64,000 bases of DNA from Mangrovibacterium sp041596335 (GTDB lineage Bacteria; Bacteroidota; Bacteroidia; Bacteroidales; Prolixibacteraceae), in NCBI RefSeq assembly GCF_041596335.1, contig NZ_JBFHIT010000006.1, positions 1-64,000 of the forward strand. The letters run 5' to 3'. Positions 42,925-52,184 of this stretch are shown here, in pieces (position 1 is the stretch's first letter; each line of letters opens with the position of its first letter). Below the pieces are notes generated by a model. It searched no databases and was not told the origin of the DNA. It saw nothing but the letters and a program-made list of their open reading frames with translations. Position numbers and translations under genes: made by a program.

Positions 42925-43005
42925 TTATTGATGTTGACATATAACTTCCCCTGGCTGTATTTTCATACAACAACACATATACATATAGAAGAAGTTTTGA
43001 GTCAT
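42925..43005 (-). CDS. cysteine-rich leader peptide of cysK
   Basis: 26 residues from the ATG at 43005: MTQNFFYMYM, three Cys codons (TGT TGT TGT, 42975-42967), then a tail with a fourth Cys, stop at 42925. Four cysteines in 26 residues, three in a row, followed 23 bases later by an intrinsic terminator ahead of cysK, is the layout of a ribosome-mediated attenuation leader. Starts at Met8 (42984) or Met10 (42978) would also include the Cys run. Confidence 0.75.
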   Translation of the reverse strand: MTQNFFYMYMCCCMKIQPGEVICQHQ

Positions 43006-43031
43006 TTTGTTTTGCTTTTTCTTATCTGGAA

Positions 43032-43039
43032 CAATTATA
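43032..43039 (-). promoter_or_regulatory. weak -7 element for the cysK leader
   Basis: TATAATTG on the minus strand, one mismatch to TAnnTTTG; a -33 element is not obvious. Its place, about 26 bases before the leader ATG, suits a promoter. Confidence 0.3.
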
Positions 43040-43075
43040 AATAAAAAAGTTCAGATAAAAACATTTTTAGCTCAT

Positions 43076-44422
43076 TTAATTTCGATATCGGAGCCATTTA
43101 ATAATTTCTTTAAAATTGACTTTTTTGCCATACATGAGAATTCCGGTGCGATAAATTTTCCCTGCAACCCATATTGTGCCTGCAATTGAGGCAATTAGCG
43201 TAGCCATGGAAAGGAGCAATTCCCAAACCGGAACGCCAAAGGGAACACGCACCATCATGATGATTGGTGACGAAAATGGAACAATTGATGCCCAAAAGGC
43301 CAGCGCTCCCTCCGGATTTTTAACCACCGGGAATAAAATGATGATGGAGAATATCAACGGCAGGGTTACCGGTAGCATTAGTTGCTGTGCTTCTTCGTCG
43401 TGGTCGACAGCAGAGCCAATGGCACCCATAAGCGACGAATACATGAGGAAGCCACCCAGGAAGTAAAAGATAAAGCACCCGAGCAGGAGTGGCAAATTCA
43501 GGTTGCTGATCATATCAACAATCTCGAGAGCCATGTTTTGTTGCTGTGCCTGAACTGCGGGAGCCATAGTGACACCTTGCGAGTTCATCAGGTTTTGAGT
43601 TTGCTCCATTGCCTGGCTCGGATCGCCGCCTGCAAAGGTTTGCACCCCGGCAATAATCGCTCCGCCAATAATCACCCAAAAAAGCAGCTGCGTGAGACCT
43701 ACCAGCCCAATACCGACAATCTTGCCAAACATGAGCTGCATGGGTTTTACTGATGAGATGATGACTTCGACGATCCGGCTTGTTTTTTCTTCCATCACAC
43801 CGCGCATAACCATCGTTCCGTAGATAAAAACAAACATATAGATAATGAATCCGGCAGCGTAACCAACAGCCATGGCGATCTCGGTCGAGCTTTTCACCGA
43901 CTCGCCTTTGTCGCCAACCTTTATCGTTTCCAGATTAATGTTTGTTCGCGTTGCAGCTAGTTTTTTGTCGAGATCGGGTATGCCGGATTCGTTAATGACG
44001 GCCTGCTTTTTATCGTTTTCCAGAATCTGCTCTAATCGGCGATTCACCATCATTTTTAAATCGATCGGAACCTGTTTGTCGGAAAAGATCTGCGCGCGGT
44101 TGGCACTTAGCAGGTTGGGGGGAATAAACAAAACGGCATAAAAACCACTGTTTTTGATGTCTTCTTTAATTGGCAAAAACTCTTCCTGGGGTATGAAGTG
44201 AAATTTGGTGTATTCAGTGTTTTCCAGCCGTCCCAGAAATACATCGGTTCCATCGTAAACGGCAATGGTGCGCTCTTCCTTGTCGTCTTGCATCGCCAGC
44301 CATGCCGGCAAAATAGTCATGGCTCCAAACAGGAATGGCACCAGAATCGTCATAATAATAAACGACTTTTTGCGGACACGGGTGAGGTATTCGCGTTTTA
44401 AAATGAGTAGTGCTTTGTTCAT
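43076..44422 (-). CDS. ABC-2 type transporter permease (NatB-like)
   Basis: 448 residues with six or more hydrophobic segments: one at the N-terminus (about 20-42), a long exported loop, then a block from about 180 to 430. This is the ABC-2 permease layout of NatB/sodium efflux-type systems. It lies 3 bases downstream of the ATPase gene, so the two form one exporter. Substrate unknown. Confidence 0.9.
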   Translation of the reverse strand: MNKALLILKREYLTRVRKKSFIIMTILVPFLFGAMTILPAWLAMQDDKEERTIAVYDGTDVFLGRLENTEYTKFHFIPQEEFLPIKEDIKNSGFYAVLFIPPNLLSANRAQIFSDKQVPIDLKMMVNRRLEQILENDKKQAVINESGIPDLDKKLAATRTNINLETIKVGDKGESVKSSTEIAMAVGYAAGFIIYMFVFIYGTMVMRGVMEEKTSRIVEVIISSVKPMQLMFGKIVGIGLVGLTQLLFWVIIGGAIIAGVQTFAGGDPSQAMEQTQNLMNSQGVTMAPAVQAQQQNMALEIVDMISNLNLPLLLGCFIFYFLGGFLMYSSLMGAIGSAVDHDEEAQQLMLPVTLPLIFSIIILFPVVKNPEGALAFWASIVPFSSPIIMMVRVPFGVPVWELLLSMATLIASIAGTIWVAGKIYRTGILMYGKKVNFKEIIKWLRYRN

Positions 44423-44425
44423 GAC

Positions 44426-45352
44426 TTATTTGCTTAGGTTTGCTTGTTCAACTACTTGAATAAAAACGTCATTCATGCTGGGAATAACTTCGCGGAAAGC
44501 TGAAATGTCGAGTTGTGCCGTCAGCTTTTGAAGTACTTCGCGGTTGCTCTCATGTTCCGATTTCTGAAACTTAACCCGCTGGCGGTTTCCCCTGATTTCA
44601 TTCTCAATGAGTTGAAATCCATTGCCCGAAAAATTGGCAGTAATATCGGTCAGCGTGGGGGTTTCAATCTCGAAAATTCCGAGCTTGTGGTTTTCTTTAA
44701 TATCGTAGATATTGCCATCCAGAATTTTGCGCGACTTGTGAATCAACGCGATATGATCGCAAACTTCTTCAACCGAGCCCATATTGTGGGTCGAAAAAAT
44801 GATGGTCGCGCCTTGTTCCTTCAGTTGTAATATTTCATTTTTCAGGAGGTTGGCGTTAATGGGGTCGAAACCACTGAAGGGCTCATCGAAAATCAGCAAC
44901 TTGGGTTCGTGAATGACCGTTGTAATGAACTGAACTTTTTGCGCCATTCCTTTCGAAAGCTCCTCCACTTTCTTGTTCCACCAGCCTTGGATCTCGAACT
45001 TTTCAAACCATTTTTTCAGGTTTTTTAGCGCGTCATTGCGAGACAAACCTTTTAGTTGAGCCAAGTACAAAGCTTGTTCGCCAACCTTCATTTTTTTGTA
45101 CAATCCACGTTCCTCGGGAAGATAACCAATGTATTGAATGTCGGTTGATTTTACTTTTCGCCCCATGAAGTAGATTTCGCCCGAGTCGGGAGCAGTAATC
45201 TGGTTGATGATTCGGATGAGCGTTGTTTTGCCGGCTCCGTTTGGTCCGAGTAGTCCGAAGATCGACTGCTCTTCGACCGATATGCTCACATGATCGAGCG
45301 CCCGATGCCCAGCGTAGTCTTTTACAACATCCGTTGCGTTAAACAATTCCAT
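44426..45352 (-). CDS. ABC transporter ATP-binding protein
   Basis: 308 residues. Walker A G-P-N-G-A-G-K-T-T, signature L-S-K-G-M-A-Q, Walker B L-L-I-F-D-E-P. The C-terminal 70 residues form the DUF4162-like tail found in NatA-type ATPases. Pairs with the downstream permease. Confidence 0.94.
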   Translation of the reverse strand: MELFNATDVVKDYAGHRALDHVSISVEEQSIFGLLGPNGAGKTTLIRIINQITAPDSGEIYFMGRKVKSTDIQYIGYLPEERGLYKKMKVGEQALYLAQLKGLSRNDALKNLKKWFEKFEIQGWWNKKVEELSKGMAQKVQFITTVIHEPKLLIFDEPFSGFDPINANLLKNEILQLKEQGATIIFSTHNMGSVEEVCDHIALIHKSRKILDGNIYDIKENHKLGIFEIETPTLTDITANFSGNGFQLIENEIRGNRQRVKFQKSEHESNREVLQKLTAQLDISAFREVIPSMNDVFIQVVEQANLSK

Positions 45353-45407
45353 AAATCTGATTTTGGGTTTTTGAGCTGTTTTTGAACTTAATTTTTATGA
45401 TCAGCAT

Positions 45408-45434
45408 CAAATTTAAGAAATCGAATTGGCACAA
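45408..45434 (-). promoter_or_regulatory. promoter of the ABC exporter
   Basis: TTG (45432-45434) and TAAATTTG (45408-45415) on the minus strand; spacer of 16 is short for the consensus. Confidence 0.4.
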
Positions 45435-45526
45435 CCTATACGAATCTGCCAACAGTGGAAAAAAAGCGGTAAACGGTTTTCCGGCTGTTGGCAGATTTAG
45501 GAAATAGCAAGACCCTCGGAGACGAT

Positions 45527-46597
45527 CTAATTGCTTTTTCTCGCTTCAAAGGCCAGTCGTTTTTTGGGCTTTATTGCGATCGACAAAAGTACGCTGCCAA
45601 CCAATATAAACCCGATAAAATAAAGCGAGTATGCTGGTGTAAATCCAATTTCATTGAGCCAGGTGTGGAACAGTAGTTTTAAGCCTACAAAAATTAGAAG
45701 TATGCTAACCCCAATGCTGAGGAAGCGGAACTTGTCGACCATGTTGGCGATCAGGAAAAAGAGGGCTCGCAGTCCGATAATGGCGAAAATATTGGAGAAA
45801 AACACGACAAACGGATCGAGCGAAACGGAGAACACCGCCGGAATGGAATCCATCGCAAAAAGAAGATCGGTAAATTCAATTAACACCAGAACAACAAATA
45901 GTGGCGTGAGAATTAGCTTCTGATTGACTCGATACCAGAACTTATTGCCGTTGTACTCTTTGGCAATATTGAAATGGCACGATAGGTAGCGAACAATCGC
46001 ATAGTCGTGCGGATCTTTGTGGTGGTTGTCTTTTTGAAACAGTATTTTACCACCCTGGAAAACCAGAAAAGCACCGAAGACCAATAGGATCCATTCGAAG
46101 CGGTGGATTAGGGCAGCACCGGCAAAAATGAAGATGAATCGCAATACGACTGCTCCAAGGACTCCCCAGAAAAGCACCGTTTTGTAGTTTTCGAGCGGAA
46201 CCGAAAAACCTCGTAATATTAGCAGAATGACAAAAATATTATCGATGGAGAGGGTTTTCTCAATGAAATATCCTGAAATATAGGTCAGTGACATATATTG
46301 GCGGTAATCCCGAAGCATGCCTTCATAGTCGGTACTCCGGAACTTTAATCCGGGCGAAAATCGGTTTTTCACTTCAAGCAGATGCTCCATATTGTCGATT
46401 CCGTGTAGCAGATGACCCCAATAGAGGAGGAACAAATAAAACAGTAAGGCGAGTCCGATCCACACCCCCGACCAAACAAACGCTTCTTTGGTTGAAACAA
46501 CGTGCGAATTTTTTCCGACCCAGAGTAAATCGATCATTAATACAATAACGATTAGGAGGATAAATGCTCCCATGAGAACTATTTCAGGACTAAACAT
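45527..46597 (-). CDS. TerC-family membrane protein
   Basis: 356 residues, about nine membrane segments. Conserved acidic motifs S-I-D-N-I-F-V and E-F-T-D-L-L-F-A-M-D-S-I-P-A-V are the TerC/Alx signature. The family exports manganese or calcium or supports secretion of metalloproteins. Monocistronic. Confidence 0.93.
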   Translation of the reverse strand: MFSPEIVLMGAFILLIVIVLMIDLLWVGKNSHVVSTKEAFVWSGVWIGLALLFYLFLLYWGHLLHGIDNMEHLLEVKNRFSPGLKFRSTDYEGMLRDYRQYMSLTYISGYFIEKTLSIDNIFVILLILRGFSVPLENYKTVLFWGVLGAVVLRFIFIFAGAALIHRFEWILLVFGAFLVFQGGKILFQKDNHHKDPHDYAIVRYLSCHFNIAKEYNGNKFWYRVNQKLILTPLFVVLVLIEFTDLLFAMDSIPAVFSVSLDPFVVFFSNIFAIIGLRALFFLIANMVDKFRFLSIGVSILLIFVGLKLLFHTWLNEIGFTPAYSLYFIGFILVGSVLLSIAIKPKKRLAFEARKSN

Positions 46598-46648
46598 TCT
46601 GATTTGATGGATTATATAGATTGATAATTTGTACTTGAGCGCTTTTTG

Positions 46649-47218
46649 TTAATTAACGCGGGTTACGCCTCCCGAAACAACAAATTTCATGGCTTCAGCC
46701 GGTGGCATTTCCAGGGCTTTTACAGCACTGGTTTCAACCAAATATAACTCGCCCGAAAAGTTGTACGAATGCGGAAAATAGACTGACACCAACCCCGGCA
46801 TATGTATTTCATCCATGCTTTGTTGTGTGAGAAAACCAATTTTCCAGAGCTTGTTTTCCTGGTTAATACACACGAGCACCGGTTTGTTAAACTTCTTCTC
46901 CTTTCCAACAAAAGCAGAAAACAGGTCGACCAACGAGGTGTAAATTACCTTCAGCAGAGGAGCCCGGTTTAATAGCCGTTCGCCAATTCGTTTGAAAGGA
47001 TTGAAGACGATGTACTCACCAATTAAACCAAGCAGGGTGAGCAGGACTACTATGATGAGAAGTCCCAGACCGGGAACCGTATGTCCGAGCCAGGTGCCAA
47101 CAACATTGCGTAGCAGTCCGTCAATGATATCGAAAATCAGAAAGATGATATAAATAGTTATGGCCAAGGGGGCAACAAACACCAACCCTTGCATGAAATA
47201 GGTGATAAGCCGTTTCAT
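46649..47218 (-). CDS. DUF502 membrane protein
   Basis: 189 residues, two membrane segments (about 9-31 and 48-70) and a soluble C-terminal domain with V-S-V-Y-F-P-H-S-Y-N-F-S-G and a P-x-E-A-M-K-F-V-V-S-G-G end, the DUF502 pattern. Function unknown; may influence the bilayer or membrane insertion. Confidence 0.9.
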   Translation of the reverse strand: MKRLITYFMQGLVFVAPLAITIYIIFLIFDIIDGLLRNVVGTWLGHTVPGLGLLIIVVLLTLLGLIGEYIVFNPFKRIGERLLNRAPLLKVIYTSLVDLFSAFVGKEKKFNKPVLVCINQENKLWKIGFLTQQSMDEIHMPGLVSVYFPHSYNFSGELYLVETSAVKALEMPPAEAMKFVVSGGVTRVN

Positions 47219-47507
47219 ATTAAAGTATTTTTAAATTGAATGGTGGCGCCAAATTACGAATTATGGAAGCAGGATATTTCAGTTTGAAAATTAACCCTAA
47301 AATAATTCTTTCGGGGGCGGCAAATTTATGATACAATTAAATTTGAGTAAAGTTTGGTGTACGAATCGGGCTTTCGGATTGATTTTTTCGCCGTCTCTGA
47401 AACGATATGGGAGCGAAATAAGCTGATCATTCGTTTACACTGCCAATACATCATTGAAAGATCATCTGGCAAACAGGATGAAAGGTAGGGCTGGCCATTG
47501 ATAGGGT

Positions 47508-47539
47508 AAAAAAAATCCCGCTCGATGAAGCGGGATTTT
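47508..47539 (-). terminator. terminator closing carAB
   Basis: On the minus strand AAAATCCCGCT (47539-47529) pairs with AGCGGGATTTT (47522-47512), followed by T-tract, 20 bases after carB. Confidence 0.88.
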
Positions 47540-47558
47540 CAATTTAAATAGGCGAGGG

Positions 47559-50500
47559 TTACGATTTATATTCGTCCCAATGTTTGATGCCAATATCATC
47601 GAGTGTGTATTTGCAAACAGCGTGAATAAACGCGCTGGCCACACGGGCATTCGTAATCAGCGGAATATTGTAGTCGATTGAGCCCCGACGGATTTTATAA
47701 CCATTACTCAACTCGCGTTTAGTATAGTTTTTCGGGATGTTCACCACCAGATCAATTTTCTTATCCCGAAGATAATCCATTGTGTTTGGCTGTTGATCTT
47801 CCTCGTCCGGCCAGTGAAGCATGGTCGATTCAACTTTATTTTCACGCAGGAAACGATGTGTTCCTTCGGTTGCGTAAATATTGAATCCACGTTCCTGCAA
47901 CATGCGGGCGCTGGAAAGCAGTTCTATTTTCGAGCGTGCTTGTCCCGACGAGATTAGCACATTCTTTTCGGGGAACTTGTAACCTACCGAAAGCATCGAT
48001 TTCAAAATCGCTTCGTAGAAGTTTTCGCCAATACAGCCAACTTCACCGGTTGACGACATGTCGACACCCAAGACCGGGTCGGCATTCAACAAGCGGGCGA
48101 AGGAGAATTGAGGTGCTTTCACGCCAACGTAATCCAATTCAAACAACGATTTGTCCGGCTTGGTATACGGAGCGCCCAACATCACCTGAGTCGCGATTTC
48201 AATCAGGTTGATTTTCATCACCTTCGATACAAATGGGAAGCTACGCGATGCACGCAGGTTACATTCAATTACTTTGATGTCGTTATCTTTCGCAAGAAAT
48301 TGCATGTTGAACGGACCGGTAATTTCGAGTGCTTTGGCAATTTCGCGCGATATTTTCTTGATTCGGCGAATGGTTTCGACATATAATTTTTGCGGCGGAA
48401 ACACAATGGTAGCGTCACCGGAGTGAACACCGGCAAACTCAACGTGTTCCGAGATGGCATAAGCCACCATTTCACCTTTGTCGGCTACGGCGTCAATTTC
48501 AATTTCTTTTGCTTGTTCAATAAACTCAGTCACTACCACCGGATGCTCTTTTGATACATCGGCTGCCATTTGCAGGAAGTGTTCCAGCTGGTCGTGGTTC
48601 GAAACCACGTTCATGGCCGCACCGGATAGCACGTATGACGGGCGAATGAGCACCGGGAAGCCTACCAGTTCCACAAATTTGTAGATGTCGTCGATACTGG
48701 TCAGCTCATTCCAGCGTGGCTGGTCAACACCAATTTCGTCGAGCAGCGCGCTGAATTTTTTGCGGTCTTCCGCGTTATCAATTTTTACAGCCGATGTTCC
48801 CATGATTGGAACCTGCTGGCGGTGAAGTTTCATTGCCAGGTTGTTCGGAATCTGTCCTCCAACCGACACAATAACCCCTTTAGGGTTCTCCAGTTCGTAG
48901 ATATCCATCACCCGCTCAAAAGTCAGCTCGTCGAAATACAAGCGGTCGCAGGTGTCGTAGTCAGTACTTACAGTCTCCGGATTGTAGTTGATCATGATCG
49001 AACGCAGCCCTTCTTTACGAATGGTGCTGATGGCATTCACCGAACACCAGTCGAACTCAACCGAACTACCAATACGGTAGGCTCCCGAACCAAGCACAAC
49101 GACTGATTTTTCATCTTTTGGGAATTCAACATCGTGCTCTGTACCATTGTAGGTAACGTACAGGTAGTTGGTCTGTGCCGGATATTCACCGGCCAGTGTA
49201 TCAATTTGTTTCACGAAAGGAGTGATGCCTTTTGCTTTGCGATACTCGCGAACTTTCAGCAGTCCTTCGTTGATTTCCTTGTTGCTTGAATCCATCACCA
49301 AACGAGCTATTTGGAAGTCGGAGAAGCCGGCTTTTTTCACGTCCAGCAGTAAGTCGTCGCTCACCTCGGTTAGTTGGTTTTTTGTCGCCAGCTCTTCTTT
49401 CAACACATAAATGTTGTGTAGCTTTTGCAGGAACCAATGATCGATTCTGGTTTTTTTGTGAATATCTTCAATCGAGTAGCCTTTATCGAATGCCGCGGCG
49501 ATGGCAAAAATCCGGCGATCGGTCGGATTCGACAATTCTTCGTCGATTTGTTCAATCGTTATTTCTTCCTTGTTGCCAACAAATCCGTGCATGCCAAGTC
49601 CAACCATTCGAATTCCCTTTTGGATGGCTTCTTCGAAACTGCGACCGATTGACATGATTTCGCCCACTGATTTCATTGAACTACCCAGGTTTTTTGAAAC
49701 ACCGCTGAACTTATTTAAGTCCCAACGAGGAATTTTACAAACGATGTAGTCGAGAGCCGGTTCAAAACAAGCGGTTGTAACTTTGGTAACCGAGTTTTTT
49801 AACTCGTGCAGTCCGTAACCCAAACCTAATTTTGCTGCCACAAAAGCCAGAGGATATCCTGTTGCTTTCGATGCCAAGGCTGATGAACGCGACAGACGAG
49901 CGTTCACCTCAATCACCCGATAATCTTCGGAGTGAGGGTCGAGCGCGTACTGAACGTTACACTCGCCAACAATACCGATGCGGCGGATGATTTTAATCGC
50001 GATTTTACGAAGCTTATGATATTCGGCGTTTGAAAGTGTTTGCGATGGCGCAACTACGATCGACTCGCCGGTATGAATACCTAGCGGATCGAAGTTCTCC
50101 ATGTTACAAACCGTAATACAATTGTCGTATTTGTCGCGCACAACTTCGTATTCAACCTCTTTCCAGCCTTTGATTGATTCTTCAACCAAAACCTGAGGAG
50201 AATAGGTGAAAGCACTCGACAACAGTTTGTCCAGTTCTTTTTCATTGTTGCAAAATCCGCTACCGAGCCCGCCTAACGTGTAAGCTGCACGTACAATAAT
50301 CGGGAAGCCCAGCTTTTCAGCAGCTATTCTCCCTTCGGCCATGTTTACACAGGCGATACTGCGTGGCGTTTTTACATCGATTTCTTTCAGAATGCTTGAG
50401 AAAATCTCACGGTCTTCGGTGTCAATAATACTTTGTACCGGTGTACCTACAACCTGGATGTTGTATTTTTCGAGTATTCCCTGGCGGAAAAGATCGACCC

Positions 50501-50798
50501 CGCAGTTCAGTGCTGTTTGTCCACCAAATGCCAGCAAAATACCGTCCGGTTTTTCTTTTTTAATCACCTGCTCAACAAAGTAGGCGGTTACGGGCAGGAA
50601 ATAAATTTTGTCGGCAATTTCTTCCGACGTTTGAATTGTGGCAATGTTTGGGTTAATCAGGATGGTTTCAACACCTTCTTCTTTCAATGCTTTCAGTGCT
50701 TGCGATCCGGAGTAGTCGAACTCTCCGGCTTCACCAATTTTCAACGCACCCGAACCCAGAACAATCGCTTTCTTTATACTTGTATTTAAACGTACCAT
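47559..50798 (-). CDS. carB: carbamoyl phosphate synthetase, large subunit
   Basis: 1079 residues. Tandem ATP-grasp halves (A-F-G-G-Q-T-A-L-N-C-G in the first, V-S-V-G-G-Q-I-P-N-N-L-A in the second), each with its own carbamoyl-phosphate-synthase domains, and a C-terminal MGS-like allosteric domain (about 940-1075). Makes carbamoyl phosphate from bicarbonate, ATP and ammonia delivered by CarA. Product goes to arginine and pyrimidines. Follows carA after 52 bases in one operon. Confidence 0.97.
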   Translation of the reverse strand: MVRLNTSIKKAIVLGSGALKIGEAGEFDYSGSQALKALKEEGVETILINPNIATIQTSEEIADKIYFLPVTAYFVEQVIKKEKPDGILLAFGGQTALNCGVDLFRQGILEKYNIQVVGTPVQSIIDTEDREIFSSILKEIDVKTPRSIACVNMAEGRIAAEKLGFPIIVRAAYTLGGLGSGFCNNEKELDKLLSSAFTYSPQVLVEESIKGWKEVEYEVVRDKYDNCITVCNMENFDPLGIHTGESIVVAPSQTLSNAEYHKLRKIAIKIIRRIGIVGECNVQYALDPHSEDYRVIEVNARLSRSSALASKATGYPLAFVAAKLGLGYGLHELKNSVTKVTTACFEPALDYIVCKIPRWDLNKFSGVSKNLGSSMKSVGEIMSIGRSFEEAIQKGIRMVGLGMHGFVGNKEEITIEQIDEELSNPTDRRIFAIAAAFDKGYSIEDIHKKTRIDHWFLQKLHNIYVLKEELATKNQLTEVSDDLLLDVKKAGFSDFQIARLVMDSSNKEINEGLLKVREYRKAKGITPFVKQIDTLAGEYPAQTNYLYVTYNGTEHDVEFPKDEKSVVVLGSGAYRIGSSVEFDWCSVNAISTIRKEGLRSIMINYNPETVSTDYDTCDRLYFDELTFERVMDIYELENPKGVIVSVGGQIPNNLAMKLHRQQVPIMGTSAVKIDNAEDRKKFSALLDEIGVDQPRWNELTSIDDIYKFVELVGFPVLIRPSYVLSGAAMNVVSNHDQLEHFLQMAADVSKEHPVVVTEFIEQAKEIEIDAVADKGEMVAYAISEHVEFAGVHSGDATIVFPPQKLYVETIRRIKKISREIAKALEITGPFNMQFLAKDNDIKVIECNLRASRSFPFVSKVMKINLIEIATQVMLGAPYTKPDKSLFELDYVGVKAPQFSFARLLNADPVLGVDMSSTGEVGCIGENFYEAILKSMLSVGYKFPEKNVLISSGQARSKIELLSSARMLQERGFNIYATEGTHRFLRENKVESTMLHWPDEEDQQPNTMDYLRDKKIDLVVNIPKNYTKRELSNGYKIRRGSIDYNIPLITNARVASAFIHAVCKYTLDDIGIKHWDEYKS

Positions 50799-50850
50799 AA
50801 TATTAATGTTTGTGCTCCTTTCTGTTCCTTTTTTAGGGAGGAATGATTTG

Positions 50851-51936
50851 TTAGCCTTTTTTGAATTTTACAATGTTTTCAATGAATTCGTCAAACAAAT
50901 ATTCCGTGTCAACCGGGCCACTGCAGGCTTCGGGGTGGAATTGCGTAGAGAAAAATGGTTTGGTTTTATGACGGATCCCTTCATTGGTATCGTCATTCAC
51001 ATTGACAAACATTGCTTCCCAGTCGGCAGGCAACGATTCGGGAGCCACAGCATAGCCGTGATTTTGTGAGGTAATAAAACAGCGATCAGTACCGGCAAGC
51101 AACACCGGTTGATTATGGCTACGATGACCGAACTTCAGTTTGTAAGTTTCGGCTCCCGCAGCACGCGCCAATAGTTGGTTTCCAAGGCAGATTCCCATGA
51201 TTGGCTTTTCAGTTTGAATGGCTTTTCGGATGTTGGCAACAGTTGGTTCGCATTGAGCAGGGTCGCCCGGGCCGTTCGAAAGGAAAACGCCATCGTATTC
51301 TTCTTGCGTGAAATCGTAATCCCAGGGCACACGAATAACAGTTGCATTCCGGTCGAGCAGGCAGCGGATGATGTTGTATTTTACACCACAATCAACTAAC
51401 ACAACCCGGTGTTCGCCATTTCCGTAAACTTCTTTTTTGTCGGTGCTGGCAACAGCTACCAGGTTTTGTACATTCGGGTCATACATCTCTATCGGTTCAT
51501 CTTCGAACTCGATTTTACCCAACATGGAGCCTTTTACCCGAAGGATCTTTGTCAGCGCGCGTGTATCAATGCCATACAAGCCCGGAACTTTCGATTCTTT
51601 CAACCATTCGCCTAAGCTTTTAATGGCATTCCAGTGACTGTATTCTGCTGAGTAATCGGAAATGATTAATCCGCTGATGTGCACCTTGTTCGATTCGTAA
51701 AACTCGTGAATCTCATCCTTCATCTGATCAGACGGTACACCATAGTTTCCGATGAGCGGAAAGGTAGAAACCAAAATCTGTCCCGTATATGAAGGATCTG
51801 TTAAACTTTCCGGGTACCCGGTCATTGCAGTGTAAAAAACTACCTCGCCTGCAATCGACTTGTCATATCCGAAAGATTTTCCCTCAAAACGGGTTCCATC
51901 TTCTAAAACCAAACTGACTTTTTTTGCCTCTGTCAT
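50851..51936 (-). CDS. carA: carbamoyl phosphate synthetase, small subunit
   Basis: 361 residues. N-terminal CPSase domain and C-terminal class I glutaminase with nucleophile in G-I-C-L-G-N-Q and ligands F-H-P-E. It releases ammonia from glutamine for CarB. Expression passes through a leader with a hairpin-encoded Arg-rich frame (51958-52000). Divergent from argR. Confidence 0.97.
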   Translation of the reverse strand: MTEAKKVSLVLEDGTRFEGKSFGYDKSIAGEVVFYTAMTGYPESLTDPSYTGQILVSTFPLIGNYGVPSDQMKDEIHEFYESNKVHISGLIISDYSAEYSHWNAIKSLGEWLKESKVPGLYGIDTRALTKILRVKGSMLGKIEFEDEPIEMYDPNVQNLVAVASTDKKEVYGNGEHRVVLVDCGVKYNIIRCLLDRNATVIRVPWDYDFTQEEYDGVFLSNGPGDPAQCEPTVANIRKAIQTEKPIMGICLGNQLLARAAGAETYKLKFGHRSHNQPVLLAGTDRCFITSQNHGYAVAPESLPADWEAMFVNVNDDTNEGIRHKTKPFFSTQFHPEACSGPVDTEYLFDEFIENIVKFKKG

Positions 51937-51957
51937 TTCTTATGATCGCTTATATGA

Positions 51958-51999
51958 TTAAAAAAAATGCGTTTGCCTACGGTAGTAGTTCAAACGCAT
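51958..51999 (-). CDS. Arg-containing leader frame inside the carA terminator
   Basis: Thirteen codons starting at the ATG at 51999, one base inside the hairpin: MRLNYYRRQTHFF, stop at 51958 just after the U-tract. Arginine occupies positions 2, 7 and 8. A ribosome anywhere on this frame would unfold the terminator. No homology is known to me; translation is inferred. Confidence 0.5.
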   Translation of the reverse strand: MRLNYYRRQTHFF

Positions 52000-52000
52000 T
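51961..52000 (-). terminator. leader terminator (attenuator) of carAB
   Basis: On the minus strand AATGCGTTTG (52000-51991) pairs with CAAACGCATT (51975-51966), perfect over 10 bases, followed by U-tract. It lies 25 bases before the carA start codon, within its 5' leader. Confidence 0.85.
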
Positions 52001-52100
52001 GTGCTTATTTCTATTGATTTGATGTTTTCTGTTCACGTTTTCAGAAATTAATCTTTCATTTTTTGTTTTCAGGAAACTCTCCTGATTTTTTCAACCGGTA

Positions 52101-52130
52101 CAAAAATAGAAATATTTCCGGAATTAAAAT
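52101..52130 (-). promoter_or_regulatory. promoter of carAB
   Basis: TATTTTTG (52101-52108) on the minus strand is a good -7 element; TTTT at 52127-52130 fits a -33 position at spacing 18. It would give a leader of about 160 bases. Confidence 0.45.
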
Positions 52131-52145
52131 TTGTTTTTTATAAAA

Positions 52146-52163
52146 AATGAATAAATTTGCATT
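52146..52163. promoter_or_regulatory. argR: candidate ARG box 1
   Basis: AATGAATAAATTTGCATT resembles the ARG box consensus of ArgR/AhrC regulators (TGAAT...ATTCA-type half sites). It lies between carAB and argR. Confidence 0.45.
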
Positions 52164-52166
52164 GTA

Positions 52167-52184
52167 TTTGAATATATATACAAA
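52167..52184. promoter_or_regulatory. argR: candidate ARG box 2
   Basis: TTTGAATATATATACAAA, near-palindromic and A/T rich, adjoins the argR start codon and lies 3 bases from box 1. Two tandem boxes would suit an ArgR hexamer. Confidence 0.4.

Noticed and set aside
51970..52000. carA hairpin as an ordinary terminator of argR-side transcription
   Set aside because: argR is transcribed away from it; on the minus strand it lies between a promoter and carA, so it acts in the carA leader.
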